Source: Patagioenas fasciata
Taxonomy: Eukaryota > Chordata > Aves > Columbiformes > Columbidae
Length of the DNA stretch: 64,000 bases
Reading direction: 5' to 3'
Assembly (NCBI RefSeq): GCF_037038585.1
Contig: NC_092525.1
Coordinates: 23,022,867-23,086,866, forward strand
The translations under genes and the position numbers were made by a program. Of this stretch, positions 23,371 to 38,300 are shown one piece after another. Position 1 is the first letter of the stretch. Each line of letters begins with the position of its first letter. The notes under the pieces are model-generated. The model had not been told where the DNA came from, made no database searches, and saw only the letters and a list, made by a program, of their open reading frames with translations.

Positions 23371-26300
23371 CGCTCTTGGCGGCTGTACTTTCTTTACCCA
23401 CGCTCTTTCTCGTTGTGTGTCCCCCCCATTTTTTTAACGGTTCCAGGTCTTGGGGGAGATTACTCGAAAGACGCGCCATCCCCTTCGTGCGGTTGCGCTC
23501 GCTCTGTGGCTGTGATTCTTTCCCCAGAAACGCGGGGGAAGGGAGCCTTTTCTTACGGGATGCTGGCGGCACACGCAGGGCGCGGTGCTTTGGTTTTCTA
23601 CCTCTGAAATATTCATGTACAGTTCTTGAGGTGTACAGTAAAAGGCTCCTTCTGGGTTATATGACATAGGACTGAGTGAAGCCCCGATTGAGAGGTATTG
23701 TTTCTGCTCCTAGGGAAGAGATCTGTAGGGCTGGGATGAGCAGAGTCAGAGGTGTTCTTGATAGCGCTTAGAGGATGGTGAGAGCATGGGTAGATGACAT
23801 GGCTAAAATTCAGGTAGCTTGTCTGCAGTGGGCATAATGCAGTGGGTGTAATGGGAGCCATCATGGAGCAATGCAGGGACTGAAAATCTTGGGGCTGAAG
23901 ATGGCCCAGAGAGCTTCCGGTTCAGACCCTCTTTATGGGGAAGGGAACCATCCATGAGAGTGTGGCACTGAGTATTGAATGGTTTTTCATTTTTGTGTCT
24001 CTTACGTATGTTTTGTAAGCTTGTTTTCTTTGTGAAAGGTCTTGAACTCTGTATCTTTGAGGAAGGACCACTTTTCATTGAGATCAGATGGGCATGTTGG
24101 TAGAAACTAATATTATTTCCAAAAGAAGGAACAGAACTCTAATTTTTAATAGCTTTATTTCTTCTGCAGCGAGACATTGGGCCTACCCATTGTCTAGTCT
24201 TAAGAGCTCGGCTCAGAGAAGAAACCGCTTTTCAGAGTGCGGAGGAAACAGGACATGATCTCATTTGTCCATCAGTGAGAAACAAAAGGATCACCGTTTA
24301 ATACTGACTGCCAGGAGCTGAATGGCTGTCAGTTTTCTTTGTATTCTATAGTCTAGAGATTTTCTCTTCGATGTTAATTTTGGGGTGGTTTAGCACAACT
24401 CAGCCATAGTTGCCTTGGGACTAAGGAATCTTGAAGTTTTGGGAGTTCTTTGAATTTGGTGAATATTCAGTGAAAAAGTAATTTGTCCTTCACAATATTG
24501 TGCTCAGTGTGTGAGGAGTATGACTGCTTTGGTGGACATGTGTGCTTAAGAGGTGACTGTTTAAAATGAGAACTTAATTCTCTCATAGGCTAGTGCTTAT
24601 ATGTGGAGACTGGGATTATGGCCTCTATGTGTCTCTGTCACCCAGAACTCTGCCTTAGTGTATATGTTTCCTGCATAATGCACATTGCTTTGGTAAAAAA
24701 CAGCTTGCAAAATGTGTATAAATCAATACACAGTCACTTCTATGAGTCTTGCTAGTATGAATTTTATATCTCTTTGCAGTTTAGTAGCAATTTAAAGTTT
24801 CTTTACTCTCATTTAGACGTCATAACAAGAACCCTAGTTTTTTGTACAGCAAAACAGTTTTAATTTGGTTGCTGGAGTCCTTGTTCAATGGTACAGATTT
24901 ATGGTATGCATCTTCTGTAGGTCCTGTTTCCCCACATCCTGGAGTCTATTAGGGAAAGTGAAATGAGCAAGGAAAAGATGATGCAATTCAGAAGGGAGCT
25001 CTCCTGTAGGGTTTTGTTCTGTCTGAATGAATGCTGTATGTCAAGAGAAAGAATGTAAGTCAAAGCAGCGGGTATGTTGTATGGAGTTGACTTCAGCCAG
25101 GTGTCCTGTGTTAGTGAAAGCACAAGTCACTTTGTTCCAGAATATTTTCCAGGCTACCAAACAGGAGTGATGTGAAAGTGGAGAGAGGATGGAAAATGTA
25201 TTCTGAATACCATATAAGGGTGGTGTGGATAAGAGGCTTAGATGTGCAGATAAAAAGAAAAAGGTAGCTCTTGCAAAAGGATTAAACCCTTTCATAGTGT
25301 GCTCCATCAGAGGAATAAACCCTTTTACAGAGTATTGGAGATGTAAGCTAAAAAAAATAATTGAAGAAAGAGTGGGATATCTTCAGAGGCCATATACAGT
25401 AATGGAGGGTTTGAGGGGAAAAAAAACCCTCCAACCTGGAAATACACCACCTTTCCATTAGTTGAGGATGGATGTTGGGCTTGTAGTGACGGGACTGCCA
25501 GTGGTGTTTTTACTGGTAAAACCAGTTGTTCACCTTCTGTAAGAAATTTTTTTCTTCACTCAGCTTCATTCATGCCCTCATTTTTTTGGGGGGGCCTGGG
25601 TTTCACAAAAGCCCATAGAAACTTCCCATGGGTGAAAGCAAGTGTGAAAATAAAAGTTGAGGTTTGAGGAAATAATACTGTGTGTGTGTTGGTGAAACAA
25701 AAATGGAGTGCACAGAAGTCTTAAGAAATGCATAAAGAGCAAAGGAAGATGAAGTCTTAATAAAAATCAGATGAAGACAGCTTTTATGTCTATGAAGAAC
25801 AGTCTAGCAGAAATAGGCTGTTTTTATTACAAATACCTCAACCATTACATAACATTCTAACTAAATGCTAACGAACTGGTCTGTTACAGATTGTAAACAC
25901 GTATTAAAGGGAGAAGCTGTGTATCGTTCACATTGGTCATGTTTTTATGTGTCTGACAATGTCTTGATTAATGGTAAAGTTATAGTGCAGAATCAACATT
26001 ATATATCTTCAATCCGAAGTATGAGGTGATAAATTTTAACTGATATGTGTTTGAAAATAAAGTGGGCTACATTTTCAGGGGATTATAGTATCAGAGACAG
26101 GAATTACTGCCATTTATTTTAATGTACATCAAATATACAAGTAGTGCCTGAAGAACTGTGGCATCACCCAGTGCTAGGTAACTGAGAGGAATCTATTAAA
26201 TATCTCTTTTAAATCAATGTACAGTTGATTCTTAAGTGACTTGGCAGCTTTACTCAAATTTTAGTTAGTTGGAATAGAAGATGTAGCTCATCGTGCTCAG

Positions 26301-29300
26301 AGGTACCAAATGGTTTTTCGTAGTAAACGCAGCAATGGCTGGGTTGCCCATTTTTTGGTGCACTACTTGCTTAAGCTATCAGACTTTTTCAGCTTAGAGA
26401 AGCAAACTTTTTCAGGTTATCCTTATTAAATCATGTAAACAGCTACAGCTTGTTTTATAATTAATATTTTGTAAGAATGTGACTGTAATATTCCTAGATT
26501 TCAGTGTTTGTAAATTTTAACTTGTACATCAGAATTGTGATGGTAGACTTAAACTGTGTTTGCAGGAGTAAGAGTTCATTACTCTTGTTAAAAGAAACAT
26601 TATTTAACTGATTTGAATCTTCAACTAAGGTGAAAGTGCAGGAACATCTTAATTTTGTTTGAGAAGCCAATGATTTTCTCCCAGTTTAAGACTTGATATG
26701 CTTTAGGAATGAATTATTTCTTCTGTTTCAAAATAACCATATATTCCACTGAAGGACCTCACTGTCTTTAGATCAATGCATTGATGCTTTCATTTTGAAA
26801 AAGAGAATTATTGTATTTACAGAGCTTGCTTTTATTATAGTGTTTAGGACAGTCTGTGCTTTCTGTATCTAGATATACATAGGTGCACAGCAGAAGTGTT
26901 CTAGTGAGGAAAAACAATAGCATTTTCTTTTGCCAATGTGTATAATTAGTCTGGAGGAAAGGATGCATTCTAGTAAGAAAAATTTGCCTTTGGTTTGTGA
27001 TACAGCTGTTTGGTTAATTTGCTGGAGTCACCATGGTTACGAGATGTTTTTCATGCCACAAACCAAACTACCCACATGGACAGAGTTTTGTAGTATGCAC
27101 TTAGATTTGGGCAAATAAAAGTTTCTTGATACTTATTTTGATAATATATTAAGCCTTAATTATTTACCTACTGCATCTTAAAAGCAGAGTATCAAGGGAC
27201 ACATGGCATTGTGTTTTTCCAAGCAGAAAAAACAGAGAACCAAGAGCAACTGAGGATGTTAAGCTTCATCTGTAGCCATTTGGCAGATGCAAGTTAACTT
27301 CCATGGAAAATGGGTTCTGTAATGCTGAAAGGCAGATACAGAAAGCTGAGTATGCTGATAAGGCTTTCCTAATTTAGCTCATCTTTTTTTTTTTTTTTTC
27401 TTTTTTTTTTCTAACAAAACGTAAATGAATCCTGTCTAAAGCAGAGGGCTGAAGTTGACCTGTACTGTAATCAGCCACTGTTGTCCAGAACTGTTGTCAG
27501 TGTCGTTTTTGCAGCTGCATCTCTTACACGCTAAGCATTCTTTCAGTGAAGAAGATGATCTCTGTTCTAAGAAAATAGTGAGTCACAGGGAAAAATGTGT
27601 AACCAGAGATCCAGAGGATAACAGGCAGCAGGTAGAAGAGACTGTGAGCAGCCATGAGCTCTCTTCAAGCTGGACCAGACCAAGGAGCAAATTCTGCCAT
27701 CTTTGTATGCACAGGATTGAAGTTTTTTATTGATGCTGTCAATGGTATGCTATGAGCTGGTACATTTGGCAACCCTGGCTCTTGCTATCACAGTGCTAGT
27801 ATCTTTGATAGCCTTAAAACCAAATATGCTCTAACATATTTTAATACAGAGGAGGAATTCTTCTTTTTGATGTACATGAGTGAGATTACGAATATGGTTG
27901 GAGTCACAGGCAACACAGAATTTGGGTACTGAACAAGCTGGGAAGTTTTGAAGGTGGTGGCAAGTAGCTCGAGTCATTACATATCTGATTAGAGTAACTG
28001 GTTTTGAACAGTTTTTTTCGTTGTGCTAAGATTGTACACAACTCTTTAAAATTTTGTGTTCTGTAGATTCTTACTGTTGATCACTATATTGAGAAGGTGA
28101 ACAGAAAAAAGTTGGAAAAAATAGCTAGAGAAGAGGGAATTCATTTTGGCATAGCTGTTCTGAAGAGGAGTGAAAATCCTTGAGAATGTAGCCCTGGAGT
28201 GGTTCTTGTGCACTTCCAAAATATACTGAAAGAGCTCATGAACAAAAGAGCTTACCTGAACATTGTTTCAGAGCAACATCTAACTGATTTCTGAAGTCAG
28301 AACCCTTAGAAATAACTATTTATGTTACTTAAGGACTGATCTATGAATAGGAGCTTTGGAAAACCAAGTTTTGCATAAAAACCTTTACTTATTTGCAGCT
28401 GAGGTCAGGGATACTTGAAAGGTGCAGAAGGACATGATGTGGAGAAAAATCCACTGCTCAGAGTGAGTTGTGGTTCAATGGGAAGAATGCTGCAAGTGTC
28501 AATTCCTCTGTCAAGAAATGTTGATTACCACAGTTGGCTTGGAAATTGTGGTGAAGGAGCAGGAAATGGAAGTCTCGAAAAAGGTTCTTTGAATTATTCA
28601 CAATAAGGAATAGCTTTGCATTTGTCTCTTAATCTGTCCTTCCCTCTTCCACTGTTCAGTTCAACATGGGGTGAGTTGGGGAAGGTTGAAATATGCCACT
28701 GGTTTAAATGACTTTGTTTCAGACTTTGTACTAAAGTGCAAGGGCTTTTGCAGCAATAGTATTAAAATGAAAGGGAATACTGAAACGGTGGAGAAATGGG
28801 TGTTTTTAAATGGCTGCAACTTCTGCTTATCTGTCAGTAATCTAGTCTATATTCATGTACCTATTGATTATCTCTCCTCAGCTTCCTAAAAATATTCTTT
28901 AACTCTAAAAAGGAGTGTTTTGCAGCAAACACTGTGACCGACTTAAGGAGTCAGTTCTTGTTCAGCTCAGCTGTTGTTTCTGGTAGCTCATCCCAGACAG
29001 CCGCCTGCACAAGAACAGATCATGAGCCCTGCTCAGTCTGCAGCTGAAGTCAGATCTGCTCAAGTGCAGCTGAAACTGGCTGTTGCTCTGGATGTTTAGA
29101 AATAAGAGAAAATCTGGTAATATGCGAAAACTTCTTCCTCATACCTATTTTGCTGTGGGGTGGAGGAATTCTGCTTCCTTTCTATATTCTTGCAAATAGA
29201 TCCTCAAACCCACCATCATCACCAGTTCTGATTATTCTTTCGTGCAATTAATTCTATATGTAGCAAGTGCAGAGAAGTGCCAACTGTTTGAATAATTTCA

Positions 29301-32300
29301 GCACTCTCATTTGAACAGACATGGGAACATCTGTCTGTCATCAGTTGTGTAGCTGCTTTTGCAGCCCCGCTGTGGACTTCGCTTCTGCTCCCCTGTTCTC
29401 AGATGGACAGAGCAACGGCTGCTCAGGATGTCACTAAGGAAGCTCTATGTGTCACTTTATGTGTGCCTGGGGACAATGGGTATGCCAGTATTTTTGCCTT
29501 TCCAGGCTTCTGCTGTATGAGGTGATGCAGTGGAGCAAGAAACAAAGTGGTACTTGTGACAGCATGCTAAGTGTGTTTGTAATTTTTTTAAGGGACTGTT
29601 TGTGATCTTAAACATTAACAGATGCCATTAGAGAGAGCAGCTGTGGTCAGGATAAACTGACCTAAATTAGCTTGTAAGAGGCCTAGTGGATAGCTGTAAC
29701 TTTTTCAGTTAAAGAATACTTCTGATAGGTAAGACAGGTCACATTAGTTTTCTGTATTCAGAGAAAAGTGCTGCCTACCAACCTACTGTTTGAATACTAT
29801 ATTTTGATAGCAGGTACATGGCTTGTTTCTATCTTAATTTATTCTGTTATCTTCTGAAATAGACAGTAATTCAGTTTTGAAAGCTTTGAAGTTTTTTCAT
29901 TCTTCTAAATAATGGAAATTTCTTTAATAAATGCTTTTGTAAATCTTGAAAATAAAAATCTCATTTGGCATCTGCAAGTTGAAAAGCTAATTGGGTGAAA
30001 GCACTTACATTGTTCTGTTCTCAGAAGTAATGAGAACGCATCTCATTATGATGCTTATTTAATTGTATAGAAATTGTTCTTATTTTTTTTCTAGTTCTGG
30101 ATTCCTTCCAGCACTTCAAAACTCCTGCCACACTTAAAAATTTGCAGTTTTAAAAAGTTTCTTAACCAACTGCGTGAAACTGGAAAATCAAAAATCTGTC
30201 TTGCAAAAAAATAAATGCTTAGTGACAAACAAAGACTTGCAAAGAAATTGTCAGGCTAAGAAGGAATAAAATAGCCTGCCTTAAATGTGAGCTGCAAAGA
30301 AGTTTTGGATCTTGCATTTTCAGAAAAAAAAAAACAAACAACCACCACATTTTTAATTGAAATGTATTTCATAATCTTGCAAAACATTTAAATTTTTGTA
30401 AGTGATGTTTCAGGATTTTCAGAACATGGCAAGATAGCTGTGTTGTGTTAGCACATTAGCTTTATGGTGCGCTAGTTCTGACTTATGTGTGGCACGCACT
30501 GTCAGTCTCTACTTGGAGTATCTTGAAAAATCCTTTCTGGCAAAGAATCTGCTTAAATGTACTTCAATAACTTGAAAATGGGCTCGTACTTGAAAGAATT
30601 ATTCTAATCCAGTACACTTATTAGTAGTTATTAGTCTGTCATTTTTACTTTATATGTGGTGGTAGTATTAAGTTTCTTTGCACTAGTCTGGTTTATGTAG
30701 AACAAGTGAGTGAAACACTAGATGCTTGTAATACCAATGAAGGTCATACTGTTTTATGTGGTTACTATACCCCACTGGTAAAATTCTAGTCTAATATGTG
30801 TGTTCTTCTCATATAATATAGATTGTAGTCTTTTCAGTCTTGGAAAGGTTTTCATTCGTGTATCAGTGAGATTAGTTTTGTATTAGTGCTTTGTTGTGAC
30901 TCAACCCAAACTGGGAATTGCACTGAAAAGAATTGTAAGCTCATTCCACTGTCAGTCATTACTATTTGAGTTTGCTGGCAGATGTACAGAGAACTATTTC
31001 TTTAAGCATGAGTCCACATTTACTTTGGTCATCAGTGGAAAGCTATCTGGGACAAGTGCAACCTTCCCAAATCATGACTGTAAGGACAGAAGCAAGATAG
31101 GCTGGATCAGTGTTACTGTTGGTGTGCCTACACCGGGATCATTCTGGTCCGTTCCAGTAGGGGTGAATGCTGAACCCAACATGCCTTTGGTCTAGTGGCA
31201 CATACGAGGTTTCTGATTCCCATAATATTATGGTGCCTGTGACATGTGCAACTATGCTGTATGAATTCAGCCTTTAAGTCCAGTGTCTTTATTATTTGGT
31301 TTTATGCAAATTCCATCAGTATGTTAATCTAAAGAAGTATCTCTCATGTTGCAAAGAAGTTTGAAATGACCCAAGTAAATTTTCTAAGCTCAGAAGCCAA
31401 ATTGAAATTACTTCTATCTATCTATTTTAAGCCAGTCATCAATTCTTTTGACTCTGTAGAAGAGTAGAGGCTTAAGGCTGAGTCTAGACATTGCGTATTT
31501 CACTTCTTGAAGGTACTTGAATGCTAGAGTAAGTATGGGAGAGAATTTCTGTAGGAGCATTGTGTGCCTAAAGGTCCTGCTGTTTGACATAGCAAATGTT
31601 GGATTTTCTGTTCAGAATTGTGATGTAAATATTCTAAGCAGGATGATTTTTAGAGAACAACTTGTGTACGTAATTTAGTATAAGCTGTATAGTTACTCTT
31701 GAATTTACTCAACTGTACTTCAGTTGTTCAGGGGAAGAGTATGTGTGGCTTTGTGTGAGTGGTGGAACAAAGAGGTACAGTGATGAGTAATTATGTTCAA
31801 GACTCAGAAGTTGTAGGCAACAGTAGAGGCATTTTTGTTAAAACTCGCTGGTGATCCCTGTACCCTCTTTCATTATCTATCTTCTGATAATTCCAAGAAT
31901 TACGTTCAACTACTGCTTTCTTCTGAAAATCTGGAAATAGTGTTTCATGTGGCAAGCAAGAAGGGAGAACTTTGGAGCCTTTATCATCTGAAGGTTGAAG
32001 ATACAAAACACATTGAAGATAGTTTCTTAATTTGACCTTGTTTGACACTTGACTTTGATACTTACAATTAAAATAGAATTTTTTTTTTTTAACTTATGTT
32101 TACAAAGTTATTGTCCTTCCTTTACAGAGGAAGTAAATTTACTGGAAAGCTGACTAGAAAGAACTAAAACCTTCATGTAAAGACATAAGAGCCAGTAGTC
32201 TGATGAAATGTTTCTCCCTGCTGGGAAGAAAAGCAGGGCTGGGTTGTTAGTTGGTCCTGAGCTCCCTTTGTTCATGTGCTGCTGGCTAGCAGGTGTCTGT

Positions 32301-35300
32301 ACTCCAGACCCCATTCACTGCTGGTTGCCTGGGGGTGGCTGTTCCTTTCGTGGGTCCTCTCCTCTGTGGTTATGTTCTGCCTCCTTACAAATTTTGTTTG
32401 TTTCAGTGGGAAACCCCAGTGCTACTTCTTGAACTTGTTTGTATTTTGGTAGCTACAAAGTGAAAGTTAAATATGTTGTTGGTTCCTGGTGAGTTTCTGA
32501 ATGGTAACAGTGAAACTATCTGTAGAAAGTTACCAGCCACTTGCTAGTTTGAGTTGCAAGGTGGGAGCTTTAGCTGGTATGGTTCTGTGGAGGAGCTTAA
32601 TTCCCTTTGGCTTTAGCAGGAGATAGATACCTAAATAGATTGAAAAGACATGGCTTTAGTCTGAAGTTTGAACTGAAACTTAATTTCAGTTCATCAGCCT
32701 CTTTCAGTGAGAGGGGTGGTGCCAGTGCATTGTCCTTCCAGCTTTTTTTTTTTTTTAACTTAGAACCATTTCTTAACTATTTATTCTGCCTGAAATGATA
32801 AGGATTTAAAGACCCACATTCAGTGTTATCACAGCCAAAAGAAATCTGTACAGAGGTTGGAGAGAACCTTTTATTTTCAAGAGAACTTGCTTTGCATCTC
32901 TTAACGATGACAACAACAAAGTGTTTTAAAAAAAGGTAGTCAGTTGTTTTGTCATCTTTAGGTGCCTTAACTTTTAAAACCTGCTCCCTTCATTCATTGC
33001 AAAAACATGGATTTTTGTTCTTTGTTAATTTGTCACATGCCTTCTGTAGACAGTCTTATACTATTTAAATGTTTCATTGATAGCACTTTGTACATTTTAG
33101 ATTTGAATCACTTCTTGTGATAAAACTCAGTTTATATATCAAATTGGAAAGAATCTTCAACCAGGAGAGTACTTTAAAAGCATAATTATAGAGCTAAAAT
33201 AGACAGAGGTATTATGTCTTCTGCATATACAATAGTTGAGAACTGAATAAAATTTTTAGGGCGGTGCTTGCTAATTCCAGGGTATTGTTCATAAGAATAC
33301 TTGCATTTATGTTTGAGTATCTGTTTACATTATCTCCTTCTGTCCTTGTAAAAAGCAAAAGGAAGTATAAAAGCTGTGTTGATGAACAGCTGCTCTTCTG
33401 CACTAGGAAGTGGGAGACCAATGGGGCTGCTGGTGTAAAATGTGGAGGAAAGAAACATATATAAACATTGAAAGCATTGAATCTCTGGGTAACAGTATTG
33501 CCTTAGGTAATGTTTAGATAGTATTTGTCAAAATACCAAACAGCTTCATATGTTTCTCTGAATATAAACATGCAGTAAAAATAATCCTCAAACTAAGTAA
33601 GATAAACACTGTCCTTTCTTTTCCAAGAGTTCCTAACTAGCTGTACTGGCATCATTCTGTCTGTGAGGGGAGGGAACCATAACTTCTCTGTTACCTGAGG
33701 TTACTTCAGAAGATTTCAGAAACAGTACAAGTATCAGAAATTATCTTAGCTAATGAAAGAAGCTGTGTGACACATGAAAATACTTAGTGCATTTTTGACA
33801 GTTTTATTGCCAGTATAAGTTTCTCCTATCTATGGCTTTTGATTCCTTGTTATATGGGCACATTTAAAAAGACATACCGATCATGATTGATCCTATGGAT
33901 CAGGCTTCCTTTGTCAGGGCTGTTCCACAGGAATATGATTTCTGCGCATGTTAAGTGAAATATTCTTGCACATATAGTTAAATATATATTCAAATTGGCG
34001 GATAGAGACAAATTTGAGGTTTGCATGGTTGCTATCCTTTTACCTGTTAGGTTTTTTCTTTACTCCAGCCAGCTGCTCTTAACTCATTTTTCCTTTTGTT
34101 CTCAAGAATGCGCTGGGGAAAAAATGAATAGAACTGACAGATTATTTTAGTCTGTGTTAATATTTTTCTGCTACAAGTTGTGTCCTAAAAGTTTATTTTT
34201 AAAGTGTTAGTCAGTGCTATTAGTACCATGTTGGGCTTGAGAGACTCCTAATAGAATTTCCCTGAGATGTCTGTGGTTTGTTGCTGGTGGTTCTGTTGGA
34301 AGGCCATATTCTTGGTGACTAGTATTTCTCACAGAAAACAGTTCAACAAGATGCCTTCTAGTCTTTTGAAGGCAGCAAAAGATTTGCTTGCTCTGTAGAT
34401 AACATATGCTTTGTGGTAAAGTTGGTTTCTTTGTAGACTTTTTTGTGGGTGGCTGATTTTGGTTGTTTTTCATTGCTTAGATTAGTAGCTGTATTTAGGC
34501 TGTTGTGAGGTGTCTCTTAAAACTGATATAGACATGTTTGTGGATGCTCATTTCTGGCATCCACAGACTGCATTTTCATAAGATGCGTTTGTGAGACAGT
34601 GTCCTAAAATGGCTTTCTTCTGTCATGATCTGTTTTCCACCTGACATATCTAGTTTTGGTAATGTTTTGGAAATACTTTCTTAGGCTTTAAAGGGGAGTA
34701 ATTTGAAGAATAATAGAACTAGCAAAGCCTGCTTTGCTACAGCTTCTTCTCATGACAGAGTGTTTGGGTTGTAAGGAGCAAAGCTCTTTTTTTTTTTTCT
34801 TCCCTTTCTCGTGTTTGGTGGCCATTAATAATACTCCTCTATAGGTTGTGTAGTGCTACAGTTTTTCCTCTGAGGTGATGGGTGTGGAAGAGAAGGTGAT
34901 TAAAAGGGTTTCTTTTTCTGTTCAGCCACCTACCTCCACCGAATTTATAGAAACAATGTGGTCCTTGCATTGTGTACATTCTTTCAGGCTTTGCTAAAGA
35001 CTGGTGAGCCCAAAATCTAGAGATGGTGAAGAAAAACAGGGAGGGAAATGCATACTAGCTTGGCTTTATAAGAAAATAAAACTTAGAAGAGATCTTGGTC
35101 AAGAATGAGTTGTAGTGGGATCTACCCAGAACTCTTTGAAGATCTGGAGAGCTTCTATTCTTGTAGGTCATAAAACCATGTCTGAGCTACATGAAATAGA
35201 AGGTCAAGTGTCCCTGAAGTCTTTACTGCAATTTTCAGCCTGCTTAGCAACAACGTACTTGACAACGAACACTGCTGCAAATTGCTCTGGGCAGGGGAGG

Positions 35301-38300
35301 GAAATCCTGACCTTAGAAGCTTTTCTTAGTAGATACTTTGATTTGACAGAGCCTTTTTCTACTTAAGTATTACTGGAGGTCTTTGAGGCTTGTTTTCACG
35401 TATTAAGCTGACTAATGCTGAAGCTACTAGGAATTCTTAATAGTGGGACAAATACCCAAAATGGTGCTTTGTTTTGTTTGGTTTTATAAAAATTGGACCC
35501 AAAAACCTCAGTCCCAGAATGATGCTTTGGGCACTAGAAAGGTATAAGTGTGAGATCATCATGCCAGACTTACAGTTGAAATGAAACCTTTCCTTTTAAT
35601 GCCATGTCATTTATATGGGGTTTTGCACACAAGGGTTGTTTGAGAGATCAAGAGTGCTCTTTTGAAATTAATAACACTGAACTTGGGAACATCTGCCTCT
35701 AACATCAATTTTGAGCATGAGGCAAAAAAACTTCATTTTTTTTTGGTTGTATTGTTTAGTTCCAAAACTTAACAGAACCACATTCTTCAGTGTGCCAGAA
35801 ACAAAGCTATTCCAAGAAAAGCAGAGTTATGGCTGGATACAAATTACAAATTCGTATATGATGGTTTTGCCCCTTAACCACTTTCTTTACTGTGCTCAAA
35901 ATAGGCTATGAAAAGTCCTTCTGGTTTTGTTTCTTGTTTTCTGTTTTGAGAGAGGTGCTAATGTGTCCCATTATGAATAAACTTTCATGGAGTGTTTTTT
36001 ATGATGTTTCCAACTTCACAGATGAGCATTTGAGGTACCAAGAGCTGAAGGTCCTAGGAAATCCTCAGCAGGTTTGAGTCTGGAATGATATGTGTTGCCT
36101 TAAATAATTCCAGCTAATCCTGCAAATTTAGCCAAAATATAGCCCTTGGAGTGGAGGTGGCAGGGATTAGATATGCCAGCTGTATTGAATAGAGAATGTG
36201 AGAATTATTATAATATTTACTTAATGCTTTTAAGAGTTCAGAATCCTGTGAAGCTAATGTACAGTTTACCTGTCCTGACTTCGTGCTTTCAAGCTAAATA
36301 GGCATGGGATATGGGATTTATTGAGATGAGACTGCATAAAAGGTAACTGTAATATTGCTGAAATCTCTTGACACTTGTGCAAAAATATGGACTTCTTATG
36401 CTTAGAGGTTTAATAATACAACATATAAAATATAGATCTAGAGAGTTTGTCATGTGGTCGTCTGTGCTTACATCAGCTAGGATGGTATGTCTGAAAAATA
36501 CAGGGAACAGTAATATTTCTCCCAAAGGTGAGGAATGGTGTATGCTGTACCTCAAACACATACACAAACATATTAATTGGAAGACAGTAACATAGAGAAT
36601 ACAGTTATTTCCCATTGTAATAAGAAGAGTTGATCTTTCCCTATCAAAAACTGGATAAAGAAGCTATCTTTCTACCTAAACTTCACACATCTCTCTTCCA
36701 CTTTCTGTGTCTGTCTGCGCTTCTTCACCAAGACAACAAAATACTGTAGCTTACAGTGAATGCTGTTCTGTTTTCACGTGTGTGTAAAACTGGTTTTTTT
36801 TGTATGTAAAATAAAACTACAAAATACTGAAATTGACATGGTGGGAGAGAAGGAAGGAAACCAGATGAGAGTTGCTGAGTTGTTAGATGTTTTAAAGTTC
36901 TCTACCACTCCAGTCCTCAGAAGCAACCTCAAAATACATAATACTTTCTTCCTTATTGAATCACATAAGAACTTTTTTCCAAAGTGGAGGCAAGATCTTT
37001 TCTAGTATGCAGCTGGTCCTAATGGAACACTATGCAAAGTTTACAGACATATGAACTAGTGTCATTAAATGCTAAACAAGTCTTTTTGGGAAATTCTGAA
37101 ATGATCAAGAGAGCTAGGAATTTAGTGGAAAAGGTCTATGTGGTATGTATGGGGGTTTTGTTTGCTGGGTTTTTATTATTAAAATATGGTTCTACAGTCT
37201 GGAATATACTGTGTTCTGTTTGTTTTTCTACTAACTGTAAGTATCTAAGAGGGTACAAGTAAATATTCCTTAAGAGAGACCAGGATATCTAGAATTATGG
37301 CAGCTACTTACTGTACTAATGTCTATACACATGCTTCTGAGTTCATTGCAGGATCTAAATGAGCCAACCATTTGCAGTCTGAAAAAAGTCTGGTACAGAA
37401 ATTACAGTAATAATTTTAACCTTAAAACATTAAGGCCACAGTGAAGGTCAGTGAATTTATGGTCATTCAAAATGAAATACTGACTTCCTTAAACTTAATA
37501 GTGCAGTGAACCCAACCAGCTGCTGTTATTGCTTGTGCTGCTGCCTGTCCTTCTGTTCACTATCATGGTAGTTACTGAATTCTGGTAAGCAGTTCTGACA
37601 TCTTTCACATGTGGCTACTGTTCAGGGATGTGCAGCTGTCTCATGTTCTAACTTACGTGACAGTGAGTCTAAACCTAGTGGACAGCAGCACTTTGCATTT
37701 AGGGATTTGACTGATAGCGTTCAGACTAACAGTTACCTTACTGATAATAACAAAAAATATAAATAGCAGGGCAAATTGGGAATTGCTTTTGAGTCTAGTA
37801 CTTGCCAACCTATTGTATGCACAAATTAAACATGTCCTAGGTTAAAATACCTTGTAGGTGCTTCTACAGAGGGAATGATTCCAATGCTCATGTGTGGGAA
37901 TGTAGCATATACCACTGAAGTTTGAATGAAAAGGCAGAGGTCTTGGAACTGGATACATTTCATGTGGCTCGAAAACATACAGGTATCTCTGTATAGCTGT
38001 TGTTAGATGGCACTGGGTGCTTATTTAATGTGTGACCTGGCAGGTATGTTTATAAGGGCCAGATGGGCTCTTCAGAGGGAGGATTTGTCATCCCTGGCTT
38101 GAGTACCTGGTTTAAAAGCTAATTTTGCAAGTGTATCTTCCTTGGCAAGCAGTATCAGTTCTAAAAGAAGCTCAACATGACCCAGCAATGTTCATTTGCA
38201 GCCCAGAAAGCCAACTGTATCCTGAGCTGTGTCAAAAGAAGTGTGACTAGTAGGTCGAGGGCAGTGATTCTCTCCCTCTGCTCCACTCCTGTGAGTTGGA